Shown: one piece after another, positions 1 to 6,948 of the stretch
Layout of the letters: every line of letters starts with the position of its first letter
Position numbering within the stretch: position 1 is the stretch's first letter
NCBI GenBank assembly: GCA_002698985.1
Contig: PAAY01000006.1
Span: 1 to 64,000, forward strand
Source of the DNA: Saprospirales bacterium
GTDB taxonomy: Bacteria > Bacteroidota > Bacteroidia > Chitinophagales > Saprospiraceae
DNA length: 64,000 nucleotides
Direction: 5' to 3'
The notes under the pieces: generated by a model
Database searches by the model: none
Seen by the model: only the letters and a program-made list of their open reading frames with translations
What the model was told of the DNA's origin: nothing
Program-made: the position numbers and the translations under genes

Positions 1-72
1 ACCCCCATAACCCACATAATCCTCCATAATCCTCCATAATCCTCCATAATCCTCCATAATCCTCCATAATCC
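1..72. repeat. 10-bp tandem repeat (CCTCCATAAT)
   Basis: Five perfect copies of CCTCCATAAT occupy 21-70, preceded by two degenerate copies at the window edge. The array begins just after the stop codon of the minus-strand gene at 106-717. Related words recur at 27.8, 43.7 and 47.9 kb. The array is non-coding and lacks spacers, so it is not CRISPR. Confidence 0.9.
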
Positions 73-74
73 CT

Positions 75-92
75 GCCTGTCGGCAGACAGGC
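75..92. repeat. small hairpin next to the tandem repeat
   Basis: GCCTGTC (75-81) and GACAGGC (86-92) form a perfect 7-bp stem with a 4-base loop, between the tandem repeat and the stop codon of the adjacent minus-strand gene. It could help end transcription of that gene, but there is no T-run. It may equally be one of the dispersed palindromes common in this window. Confidence 0.55.
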
Positions 93-105
93 TCTATAAT
101 CCACA

Positions 106-717
106 CTACTCCCTCACCGTACCCGCCAACACGCTGACTTTGGAGTTGAAGGGGTTGCCGGAAGAGCGGCGGAAGGAGACCACCTGGCCGCAGTGCCAGA
201 TGGCGTCGGCGATGGGGCCGTTGATTGTGTTCCAGAAGGGGTATTCGCTGGTGCGCTCGCCACGTTTGAAAACCATGTTGCAATCTTCCAGTTTCACCTT
301 ACCGGATTTGAGCAATTCACTGGCTGCCCAGAGATTTTCGAGGGTGGCCTTTCGGAGACCTTCATAATCTTCCGGGGTGTCGGCGTTGCTGCCATCATTG
401 ATTTTTTGCTCCACGGCCAGGCGGATGGTTCTCGACAAGCCGTAAATGTGTACGAGCGTCTCAAACGAGGAGCGAGCCTCTTCGGTGGGCCGGAATTCCA
501 GGTCTTCCTGGCGGAGGCCTTCAGTGGCCCAATAGTAACGGAAGCCGAGTCCGTCGATCATACGGGCGGCGACGGTTTCCGGAGTGTACGAATCCGGGTA
601 ATCAGGTATAATGCGGTAAGGCAGTTCACTGCCATTGGTTTGTGCCATGGAGCTGTGGGTAATGCTGGACATTGCGACGAAAAACAATAAACAGCAGGTG
701 AATTTCAGCAATTTCAT
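106..717 (-). CDS. secreted DinB-like family protein
   Basis: The 203-residue product starts with a cleavable signal peptide (about residues 1-25, ending SSMAQ), so it should be exported. The rest resembles the DinB/DUF1572-type four-helix bundle: a helix with SFETLVHIYGLSRT in the middle and a C-terminal HCGQVVSFRRSSGNP segment typical of small DinB-like proteins in Bacteroidota. Cytoplasmic members are metal-binding thiol-dependent enzymes or damage-inducible proteins. An exported version has no defined role. No operon partner is visible; the gene is followed by the CCTCCATAAT array and preceded by an empty 340-base gap. Family assignment is fairly good; function is unknown. Confidence 0.75.
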   Translation of the reverse strand: MKLLKFTCCLLFFVAMSSITHSSMAQTNGSELPYRIIPDYPDSYTPETVAARMIDGLGFRYYWATEGLRQEDLEFRPTEEARSSFETLVHIYGLSRTIRLAVEQKINDGSNADTPEDYEGLRKATLENLWAASELLKSGKVKLEDCNMVFKRGERTSEYPFWNTINGPIADAIWHCGQVVSFRRSSGNPFNSKVSVLAGTVRE

Positions 718-1059
718 GTCGTGGTGATTTAGGACGGATGTTGGGTTGTTGATTTGTTGAAGTGTTGAAGTGTTGAAAGGGGTCTATTGCGCTGAGTCCT
801 TTTTTATTGGACGTGAGTTATTTAGGGCTTTCGCTCAAAGCTCCTGATTTTCAGGTTAATTTGGGAATTCAGGAGCTGACTCTGATATGTTTTCTGGTAT
901 CGAGGCCGGTGACACGTTGCGCAAGAGAAGAAATTGTCTTCAATCTTTGGGGAATTGCTTGCTATGCAACTTTTCGATCAGGGCTGTACAAAAAACAACG
1001 GGAAGCGCCTGAAATGGCACTTCCCGTACGGACCAAACATCCTAAAATTCTATGCTCCT
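718..1059. other. intergenic region with inverted repeats
   Basis: No convincing gene. The left end has three GTTGAAGT-like direct repeats (about 757-778), upstream of the DinB-like gene. AGCTCCTGA at 839-847 pairs with TCAGGAGCT at 869-877 (21-base loop). The right end holds the terminator of the next minus-strand gene. Plus-strand open frames here have no recognisable protein features. Confidence 0.6.
989..1027 (-). terminator. intrinsic terminator after the PepSY-like lipoprotein gene
   Basis: On the minus strand a 12-bp stem (ACGGGAAG...CTTCCCGT arms at 998-1009 and 1016-1027, one mismatch) is followed by a T-rich run (A-tract at 989-995 on the plus strand). It lies about 33 bases after the stop codon of the lipoprotein gene. 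Confidence 0.75.
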
Positions 1060-2136
1060 TTAGTTGCCACTATCGAATATCACATTCCCATCAGTATCAA
1101 AAATGATCTTTACCTCATTGCTGAGTTCAACGAAGTACTTTTCGTGGAAGGTGAGAATGGCAAGTACCACTGTTTCTCCCGGGTAATTGCTTTCAATATA
1201 GGTGATGGCTGCTGCGGGGAGCTCGCTGGCGGTTATTTCGGTTCCACCCCAGCCCGGGCCATGGCCACCATGGTTGCCACATTCGTGTTCGAATGTCCCA
1301 TCTTCATCAAAAATGAGGACGGTTCCACTTGACAGTTCTACCGCAAAATCACCGTTTGGTTTGGCTACTACCACCTCGATGCTTTCACCCGGATAGTTTT
1401 CTGCTACATAGTCAGTGGCACTTTGCGGAAGATCGGCCAGGGTGAGGGAATCGCCAAAGGTGCACATGTTTGTCTCACCGCCTTGTCCCGGACCGTGGTT
1501 ACCGCCATGGTTACCCATTCCGTGATGGCCTCCGCCATGCATTCCCTCGTCGCCTTCGCAAACTTTGATAAAAGAACCATCTTCGTCAAAAAGCAAAACA
1601 GTGCCATCGGACAGTTCCACACCGAATTTTCCGCTGGGTTTCAAGACGGCCACGTTGATACTGAGACCGGCATAATTCTCTGCCACGTAATCGAGAACTG
1701 CCTGGGGCAATTCGGCAGTATCCAGCGTATCACCTGCGATGCAGTTGGCAGCACAGCCTGCACCCGGATTTCCGTTGCTATGTGGGCCATTGCCCATGTG
1801 ACCGCCACCATGGTTACCACCATTTCCTTGGCCCTCATTACCATCGCCCAGGAAATCGCCATTCATGTTGAAAAACAGTTCCTGACCGTCTTCCAAAATG
1901 ACGTGGTACCCATTGTCGTCAGACATGAAAACCATCTCGATTTCCAGCGGGCTATAGTTTTCATTGACGTAGCTTACAATGGAATTGGGTAGATCGGTAG
2001 TTCCAACGGGGTCTGAGCTTGTATCATTGGCAATGGTTTCAAGGAGCCCCAGGGTTGAATCATTGAGGATATCCTTTTGGCAGGCCCAAAGGCCAACAAA
2101 GCTTGCCAGCAAAATGCCTATCACAACCTTTTTCAT
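1060..2136 (-). CDS. His/Gly-rich lipoprotein with four PepSY-like repeats
   Basis: A 358-residue lipoprotein. The start at 2136 is chosen because it opens directly into a lipoprotein signal (residues 1-18, lipobox LWAC, Cys19); an upstream in-frame start would bury the signal. Four roughly 50-residue repeats (about 47-97, 140-190, 232-284, 302-355) share the pattern LPxxxxxYVxENY, then a beta-hairpin and an ELSxGTVLxFDEDG strand. This is the PepSY-like putative periplasmic fold of Bacteroidota. Three linkers (100-130, 198-222, 286-299) are runs of Gly, His and Asn that could bind metal. It follows the ECF sigma and anti-sigma/barrel genes on the same strand and is probably co-transcribed with them. 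Likely anchored in the envelope; substrate unknown. Metal binding is inference. Confidence 0.82.
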   Translation of the reverse strand: MKKVVIGILLASFVGLWACQKDILNDSTLGLLETIANDTSSDPVGTTDLPNSIVSYVNENYSPLEIEMVFMSDDNGYHVILEDGQELFFNMNGDFLGDGNEGQGNGGNHGGGHMGNGPHSNGNPGAGCAANCIAGDTLDTAELPQAVLDYVAENYAGLSINVAVLKPSGKFGVELSDGTVLLFDEDGSFIKVCEGDEGMHGGGHHGMGNHGGNHGPGQGGETNMCTFGDSLTLADLPQSATDYVAENYPGESIEVVVAKPNGDFAVELSSGTVLIFDEDGTFEHECGNHGGHGPGWGGTEITASELPAAAITYIESNYPGETVVLAILTFHEKYFVELSNEVKIIFDTDGNVIFDSGN

Positions 2137-2265
2137 AATCAAGTCTTTTTTGGTGATAAAATCCGGTTTCGATTCTGTGTAAAACAGACTCTGGAGTCTG
2201 AAATCTGTTCTACACTCAACAAGGCGAGAGGGATGTAAAAAGGGTTGCACCGTTGCGAAAAAAAA

Positions 2266-3738
2266 TCAAAAACGGTACATCAATGCCGATTGCAGGCCAG
2301 CTGCATAGCCACTGCTACCGTTTTGAGGGTCTGCACTTGCATCGGTCAGTTGCAGGCGCAAGGATGGCCCAATCTCCAGTCGGAGTCCCTGACGGAGGTG
2401 AACATTCAACAAAGCAGCCGCCTCCAATTCCAGGTAAAAGGGCGCGGTAGTATTAACGGAAGCGAAAGAGCTGTTGCCTTCATGGTGAACCTGAAACATT
2501 GGGTTTTGCACTTCAATATTTGAAACGCTCATGCCTGAATCGAGCAGAAAATTCCCGATGAAACCCGCTGACAGGCCAAATCCCAACCGGCCTTTGTGGG
2601 TTCGCCAGGCAATGCCCAGGGGTATGCTGACATACCTGAACTTTTGGCTCGTTCCAACGGTCAGGCCAATATTTTCATCGGGTGAAACCTGAACAGAGGT
2701 ATCAACTTGTTCCACCCGCAGGTTCAGGGTCGCACTGCCAGAGGGAGTGTAAAGCGAGTATTGAAAATCGTGTTCAAAGCCGTGCATTCCTGGCATGGAC
2801 TCACCCAGCTTGAAGGATGGCGTGTGCGTGCTGGAAAATTCTGATTCATTGTAAAACACACCCGAGCAAAGGCTGATTCCACCTGTCAGTTCCCTTTCTA
2901 CCCTTAAGCCCGCCGAAACGCTTTGTCCGCTTGTTGTGGTCTGGGCCTCAAAATGAGGATGCGGACCACCCCCGTGGTGATGGGTTCCGGAGGTCCCGGA
3001 AAATTTACGATGTGAACTGAACATGCCCACAGCAGGCCCGGCCCAAAATTCTCTGGATGGCAGTTGTTGTGGGGGCAACTCAAGGTTTATGCTTGCTTCT
3101 CCATATTTCAGAAAAATATCGAGCGGCTCTATGGCTACTGGCGAAGGTGATGCAACCGCTTTTTCGCTTTTCTTTTCGTTGCCTGTAGTATTTAAGGGAT
3201 GGCGTTCCGCAACCAGATTGCCAGGTGATTCGACAGCTTTGTCATTTTTAACACCTGAAAGGTCCGTCGGAGGTGCTGCATTATGTTGCTCCGTTGCTCT
3301 ACGTTTGTCACCGGTTACTTTTTCTGGCAACATTTCTTCAGATGGGTGAGCGGTTGACCGATTTGGTGCATTCGCAATTGTAGATTCAAGGCTTTGATCC
3401 GTATTTCCGGCATTTTCCGATGGCTTGGTCAGAGGATTTACCGGAGCACCGCCTGAATCAGAAGAAGCAACGGCTCGCTCCTTTTCAATCTTCAACTGCA
3501 TTTCTAGCTTGTCCAACTTCTGCCGGTAGTAAGTATGCTGGTAAACGAATGCTCCGGCCAATAGCACAACCACAGCAGCTGCCCACCAGTAGCGCCCCCA
3601 GAAAGGAATGCCACCAACGGGAAATGACTCCTCGATGCCTTCCCATACCGAGTCGGGCGGAGATTCCGAATACTGATCCAATGAGTTTTTCATAAACTCA
3701 TCGAAGCGGTCGTCGTGTAAGTGTTCTGCCATTTGCAA
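2266..3738 (-). CDS. membrane anti-sigma-like protein fused to an outer-membrane beta-barrel domain
   Basis: 490 residues. The N-terminal 45 residues are acidic and cytoplasmic (DDRFDEFMKNSLDQYSE...), followed by one transmembrane helix (about 50-67), a short charged helix (71-91), a long low-complexity Ser/Pro/Asn linker, and a C-terminal domain from about residue 230 with alternating strands ending YAAGLQSALMYRF, typical of a PorT-like beta-barrel. This layout is common in Bacteroidota next to ECF sigma genes and suggests the N-terminus holds the sigma factor while the C-terminus senses the envelope. The barrel start carries the His cluster THHHGGGPHPH (about residues 245-257), matching the His-rich linkers of the downstream lipoprotein. 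It starts 18 bases after the sigma gene. Role as anti-sigma is inferred from context. Confidence 0.78.
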   Translation of the reverse strand: MQMAEHLHDDRFDEFMKNSLDQYSESPPDSVWEGIEESFPVGGIPFWGRYWWAAAVVVLLAGAFVYQHTYYRQKLDKLEMQLKIEKERAVASSDSGGAPVNPLTKPSENAGNTDQSLESTIANAPNRSTAHPSEEMLPEKVTGDKRRATEQHNAAPPTDLSGVKNDKAVESPGNLVAERHPLNTTGNEKKSEKAVASPSPVAIEPLDIFLKYGEASINLELPPQQLPSREFWAGPAVGMFSSHRKFSGTSGTHHHGGGPHPHFEAQTTTSGQSVSAGLRVERELTGGISLCSGVFYNESEFSSTHTPSFKLGESMPGMHGFEHDFQYSLYTPSGSATLNLRVEQVDTSVQVSPDENIGLTVGTSQKFRYVSIPLGIAWRTHKGRLGFGLSAGFIGNFLLDSGMSVSNIEVQNPMFQVHHEGNSSFASVNTTAPFYLELEAAALLNVHLRQGLRLEIGPSLRLQLTDASADPQNGSSGYAAGLQSALMYRF

Positions 3739-3756
3739 TCGTTTTCAATGGCCCAA

Positions 3757-4290
3757 TTATGTGGCCAGCTTCTGTTCAAACAATTTCTTCATCAACTGCC
3801 GGGCCCTGCTGAGCTGTGATTTTGAAGTTCCTTCTGAAATACCCAGCCTGGCGGCAATTTCCTGATGGGTGAACCCCTCCATTACATACATATTCAGCAC
3901 TGCTCTGAAGCCAGGAGGCAATTTCTGCATGAGTGCAATGAGCATCTTTCCGGTTTCCAGGTCCCCATCATCGGATCTTTCATCCGCGGGTAGTTGAAGT
4001 ACAGCCGGGTCTATTTTGTGCATTTCGGTCCAATTGCGCTGGCTTCTGAGGTAGTCAATGGCTGCGTGAACGATGACCCTCCTGATCCATCCTTCCAGGC
4101 TGCCCATGCCGTTGTACTGCTTCAGGTCCCGGAACACTTTGATGAATCCCTCCTGCAGCATGTCCTCGGCTTCTTGCCGGTTGTTGGCATAGCGAAGGCA
4201 AACCCCAAACATCTTGTCCTTAAAACGGTCATACAGATGCTTCTGGGCTTTCCGGTCACCCTTTATGCAGGCTTTCAGGAGTTGGTCCAT
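3757..4290 (-). CDS. ECF-type RNA polymerase sigma factor
   Basis: 177 residues. Region 2 (about 15-85) contains the core-binding and -10 recognition helices, with the typical EAEDMLQEGFIKVFRDL and a GWIRRVIVHAAIDYLR segment. Region 4 (about 118-172) has the helix-turn-helix FTHQEIAARLGISEGTSKSQLSRAR. There is no extra C-terminal domain. Length and order fit a Bacteroidota ECF sigma controlled by the membrane protein encoded immediately downstream. Together with the His-rich lipoprotein it forms a three-gene minus-strand unit. Its target promoters are not identifiable from the window. Confidence 0.95.
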   Translation of the reverse strand: MDQLLKACIKGDRKAQKHLYDRFKDKMFGVCLRYANNRQEAEDMLQEGFIKVFRDLKQYNGMGSLEGWIRRVIVHAAIDYLRSQRNWTEMHKIDPAVLQLPADERSDDGDLETGKMLIALMQKLPPGFRAVLNMYVMEGFTHQEIAARLGISEGTSKSQLSRARQLMKKLFEQKLAT

Positions 4291-4422
4291 TATCGCTGAG
4301 TTCGATTTGCAGCGTCAAAGCTGGGAGATGTTCATCCACTTCATCAATGACTTTTGGCGGAGTCCTGCAATGAATGGTTGCATGGAACCGGAAAAAAATC
4401 CCCAACCAGGGATAGATTACAC

Positions 4423-4430
4423 TACTTTTG
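4423..4430 (+). promoter_or_regulatory. candidate -7 box (TACTTTTG) for the TfoX-domain gene
   Basis: TACTTTTG matches the Bacteroidota primary-sigma -7 consensus TAnnTTTG and sits 25 bases before the start codon. No good -33 TTTG is seen at the expected spacing, so support is partial. Confidence 0.4.
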
Positions 4431-4455
4431 GCCATAACAACCAATTCAAACCACC

Positions 4456-4800
4456 ATGGCCTACAACGAATTTCTCGCCGACCGCATCCGCCAGCATTTA
4501 CAGGAGAAGAAGACCGTTTTCGAAGAAAAGAAAATGATGGGTGGGCTCTGCTTCATGGTGGATGGCAAAATGCTGGCCGGCGTCACCAACGACAGCCTGA
4601 TGGCACGCATCGGTCCCGATGCCTGGGAACCGGCTTTGCAACGAAAGGGCTGCCGGGAAATGAACTTCACGGGCCGCAGCATGAAAGGATTCGTTTTTGT
4701 GGAACCGGCAGGCCTCGACACCGACGAGGACCTGGCGCATTGGCTCCAACTCTGCCTGGATTACAACCCCATTGCGAAGGCGAGTAGAAAGAAAAAATGA
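4456..4800 (+). CDS. TfoX/Sxy N-terminal domain protein
   Basis: 114 residues covering a single TfoX_N-type domain (about 8-95): a KTVFEEKKMMGGLCFMVDGKM segment, DSLMARIGP, and the FTGRSMKGFVFVEP motif. The family is named from competence regulators of gammaproteobacteria, but stand-alone single-domain copies are widespread and mostly uncharacterised. The C-terminal tail is basic (KASRKKK). It is transcribed away from the ECF sigma gene. No competence genes are nearby, so a competence role should not be assumed. Confidence 0.85.
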   Translation: MAYNEFLADRIRQHLQEKKTVFEEKKMMGGLCFMVDGKMLAGVTNDSLMARIGPDAWEPALQRKGCREMNFTGRSMKGFVFVEPAGLDTDEDLAHWLQLCLDYNPIAKASRKKK

Positions 4801-5265
4801 GCTGAATTTGAGTCCCGAACTGTTCCTTCCATCGCCACCAATTCTTTCTAAGATCAATTTTTGCATGTGCAGGTCATGACTTTGTAACTGTACACTTACC
4901 TTGGGCGCCCCCTTTTATACCAAGTGTTGCTGCTTGCTCCAGGTCGGAAATGGCCGAACTGACCATTCTCGGCTTCCGGCACGAAGCCCTCAAAAAGCTG
5001 GGTGTGCAAACTTTCACCGGCTATGAAGAGATCGGAAATGTGCTGTTTGTAAATACCTCGCAGATTCAGGCGATTGAGTGAGGAGTGGCCTCCTGGCAGT
5101 GTACTTAAGATCAGTTTGCTCCAACAGCTGTTGTGCCCCCACACCACCCAACTGCACTAAACTAAACCATGAAAAAATCTCCTCAGAACTTGGGTAGGGT
5201 AGATTTCCGGTTAGGCGTTTCAAGGGTGTAATTCAGATCAACTCCTAACCGAAAAATTGAAAGTC
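4801..5265 (+). other. intergenic region with a possible degraded gene
   Basis: No intact gene. A 43-codon plus-strand frame at 4950-5081 (beginning MAELTILGFRHEALKKLG, ending NTSQIQAIE) is open, reads like real protein sequence, and has a few coherent codons upstream. It may be the tail of a decayed gene, but I do not recognise the family. A further 20-codon frame begins at 5168 (MKKSPQNLG...). The end of the region is the 5' leader of the following lipoprotein gene. Confidence 0.35.
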
Positions 5266-6093
5266 ATGAAACAGCTAAGTTTTTTGCTCGCCCTTTTCTT
5301 TTCTCTCCTGCTTACCCAGTCCTGCCAGAAAGACAACGAAATTGACCCATTGGCCGGGCAGGAAGCTCCGGCCCTACCTTCTGAAGAATCCTTTGTCATG
5401 AGCCTGACCCAATTTACGGAAATGGGAGGCCTTGACGATGGGGAAGTTGATTCCAGAACGGTTACCAACTGGAGCCATGCTGCCGGCAATGTGCTGATAT
5501 GGAACTCCCTGCTGAGCCTTCACCTGACCATTCCGGTGCTTTCCTTCCAGGAAGCCTTCAATCATCAGCCGGTTTATCAGGGGCAGGGGGTCTGGCTCTG
5601 GGCTTACGAAGTGACTGATGACACCGGCACCTACCAGGCTGAACTCTATGGGGAATTGCTGGTCAACAACGAAGTGAAATGGGATATGTACATCTCAAAA
5701 ACCGGTGGTTTTTCCAATGTACACTGGTACACGGGAATAACGGCGCTGGACGAGTCTTATGCCCATTGGACACTGAACTTCGACGTCAACGACCCCAAAC
5801 CTTTCATCAGCATCGACTACCTCCGCGACAACGGGAATGGTGTTTCATCCATCCGCTATACCAACATCATTCCCGGCAATCCTGACAATGGCAGCTACAT
5901 CGAATACCGCACCGGCAATGTGGTACCCGGTGAATTCGACAGGGCTTACGACGTATTTGGCGCAGCCGACAACAACCTGATCGAGATCAACTGGAACAGT
6001 GTCAACCACAACGGCAGGGTGAAAAACCCGGATTTCTACGGGGACGAAGACTGGCACTGCTGGGACACGCAGTTGCAGGATGTGGATTGTTAG
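5266..6093 (+). CDS. hypothetical lipoprotein
   Basis: 275 residues, starting at the ATG that directly precedes the signal MKQLSFLLALFFSLLLTQSC (lipobox TQSC); an upstream TTG would add only three residues. The mature part has an Asp/Glu-rich stretch, then strand-rich sequence with many aromatic residues (WLWAYEV, VHWYTGI, YAHWTLNFD), suggesting an all-beta surface lipoprotein of about 240 residues. It ends with two cysteines in a HCWDTQLQDVDC tail. It is transcribed alone with its own terminator. I do not recognise a named family. Confidence 0.7.
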   Translation: MKQLSFLLALFFSLLLTQSCQKDNEIDPLAGQEAPALPSEESFVMSLTQFTEMGGLDDGEVDSRTVTNWSHAAGNVLIWNSLLSLHLTIPVLSFQEAFNHQPVYQGQGVWLWAYEVTDDTGTYQAELYGELLVNNEVKWDMYISKTGGFSNVHWYTGITALDESYAHWTLNFDVNDPKPFISIDYLRDNGNGVSSIRYTNIIPGNPDNGSYIEYRTGNVVPGEFDRAYDVFGAADNNLIEINWNSVNHNGRVKNPDFYGDEDWHCWDTQLQDVDC

Positions 6094-6119
6094 GACTTCC
6101 TGACCCTCTTCACAAAAGG

Positions 6120-6161
6120 GGCCATACCGGTATTTGAAGCTGGTATGGCCTCTTTCTTTTT
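6120..6161 (+). terminator. intrinsic terminator after the lipoprotein gene
   Basis: GGCCATACC (6120-6128) pairs perfectly with GGTATGGCC (6142-6150), followed at once by TCTTTCTTTTT. It lies 27 bases after the stop codon. Confidence 0.88.
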
Positions 6162-6410
6162 GCCTGAAAAATGTATGGGGCAAAGCGGATGGGCATGAAC
6201 AGGGCATCAGCGTCTCAGGTTGTTGTCGCAATTGCCATTTCTCGGAAGGCTCGGCCATGAGTTTAATTGATCCTCCCATTACTGCAAACCGGGCTATTGA
6301 ACATGAAACCAGCCACTTAAATTTACAGAGACAGGTATGCGATACGGGAAAAAAGTATAATTTTCACCTATCTTCATCCCCCAAACATTCACCCAACTCA
6401 GCATCACACC
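6162..6410. other. intergenic leader of the molybdenum hydroxylase genes
   Basis: No gene seen. The last 60 bases form the leader of the 2Fe-2S subunit gene. An AT-rich TATAATTTTC at about 6356 resembles but does not match the TAnnTTTG box. Confidence 0.4.
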
Positions 6411-6866
6411 ATGGCAAAATTCAACCTTTCCATCAATGGCAAACAGCACGAAGTGGATGTGGACCCTTCAACACCCATGCTCTGGGTATTGCGGGACCAC
6501 CTCGACCTCGTAGGCACCAAATACGGCTGCGGCATCGCACAGTGCGGGGCCTGCACCGTCCTGCTGGGCGACGTGGCCGTCCGCTCCTGTTCCCTGCCCG
6601 TCTCGCAGGTGGGGCAGCAGAAAATCACCACCATCGAAGGATTGTCGGAAAACGGCGATCATCCCCTCCAACTGGCCTGGCTCGAAAATGACGTTCCGCA
6701 ATGCGGCTACTGCCAGGCCGGACAGATCATGAATGCGGCAGCATTGCTGAAAGCGAATCCAAATCCGACGGATGAGGAAATCGAGGCGGCCATGAACGGC
6801 AACATCTGCCGTTGTGGAACCTACACCCGCATCAAAAAGGCCATCAAGGCTGCGGCGCAAATGTAG
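6411..6866 (+). CDS. 2Fe-2S subunit of a xanthine-oxidase-family molybdenum hydroxylase
   Basis: 151 residues with two [2Fe-2S] domains. The plant-ferredoxin-type N-terminal domain has Cys40, Cys45, Cys48 and Cys60 ([13 protein letters not shown]...RSC). The C-terminal all-helical domain has Cys98, Cys101, Cys133 and Cys135 (QCGYCQAGQ...ICRCGTY). These are exactly the eight ligands of isoquinoline 1-oxidoreductase alpha-type subunits, and the length is normal. It passes electrons from the molybdenum centre of the large subunit encoded 82 bases downstream to an unknown acceptor. The substrate is not predictable from this subunit. Confidence 0.95.
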   Translation: MAKFNLSINGKQHEVDVDPSTPMLWVLRDHLDLVGTKYGCGIAQCGACTVLLGDVAVRSCSLPVSQVGQQKITTIEGLSENGDHPLQLAWLENDVPQCGYCQAGQIMNAAALLKANPNPTDEEIEAAMNGNICRCGTYTRIKKAIKAAAQM

Positions 6867-6948
6867 CCACCAGCTTTCCATCCCTTGCTTTGGATCCCTT
6901 CCTCAAAAAACCTTCAAAATCTTTCAAACAACCTGCAAACCTTCAAAA

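Noticed and set aside
1-72. Possible CRISPR array
   Set aside because: Units are 10 bases with no spacers; similar arrays elsewhere also lack spacers and cas genes.
193-690. 165-residue plus-strand frame opposite the DinB-like gene
   Set aside because: Antisense shadow with atypical composition; the opposite strand has a signal peptide and family motifs.
5168-5230. 20-codon frame (MKKSPQNLG...) as a leader peptide
   Set aside because: No biosynthetic or regulatory genes follow that would use a leader; chance frame most likely.
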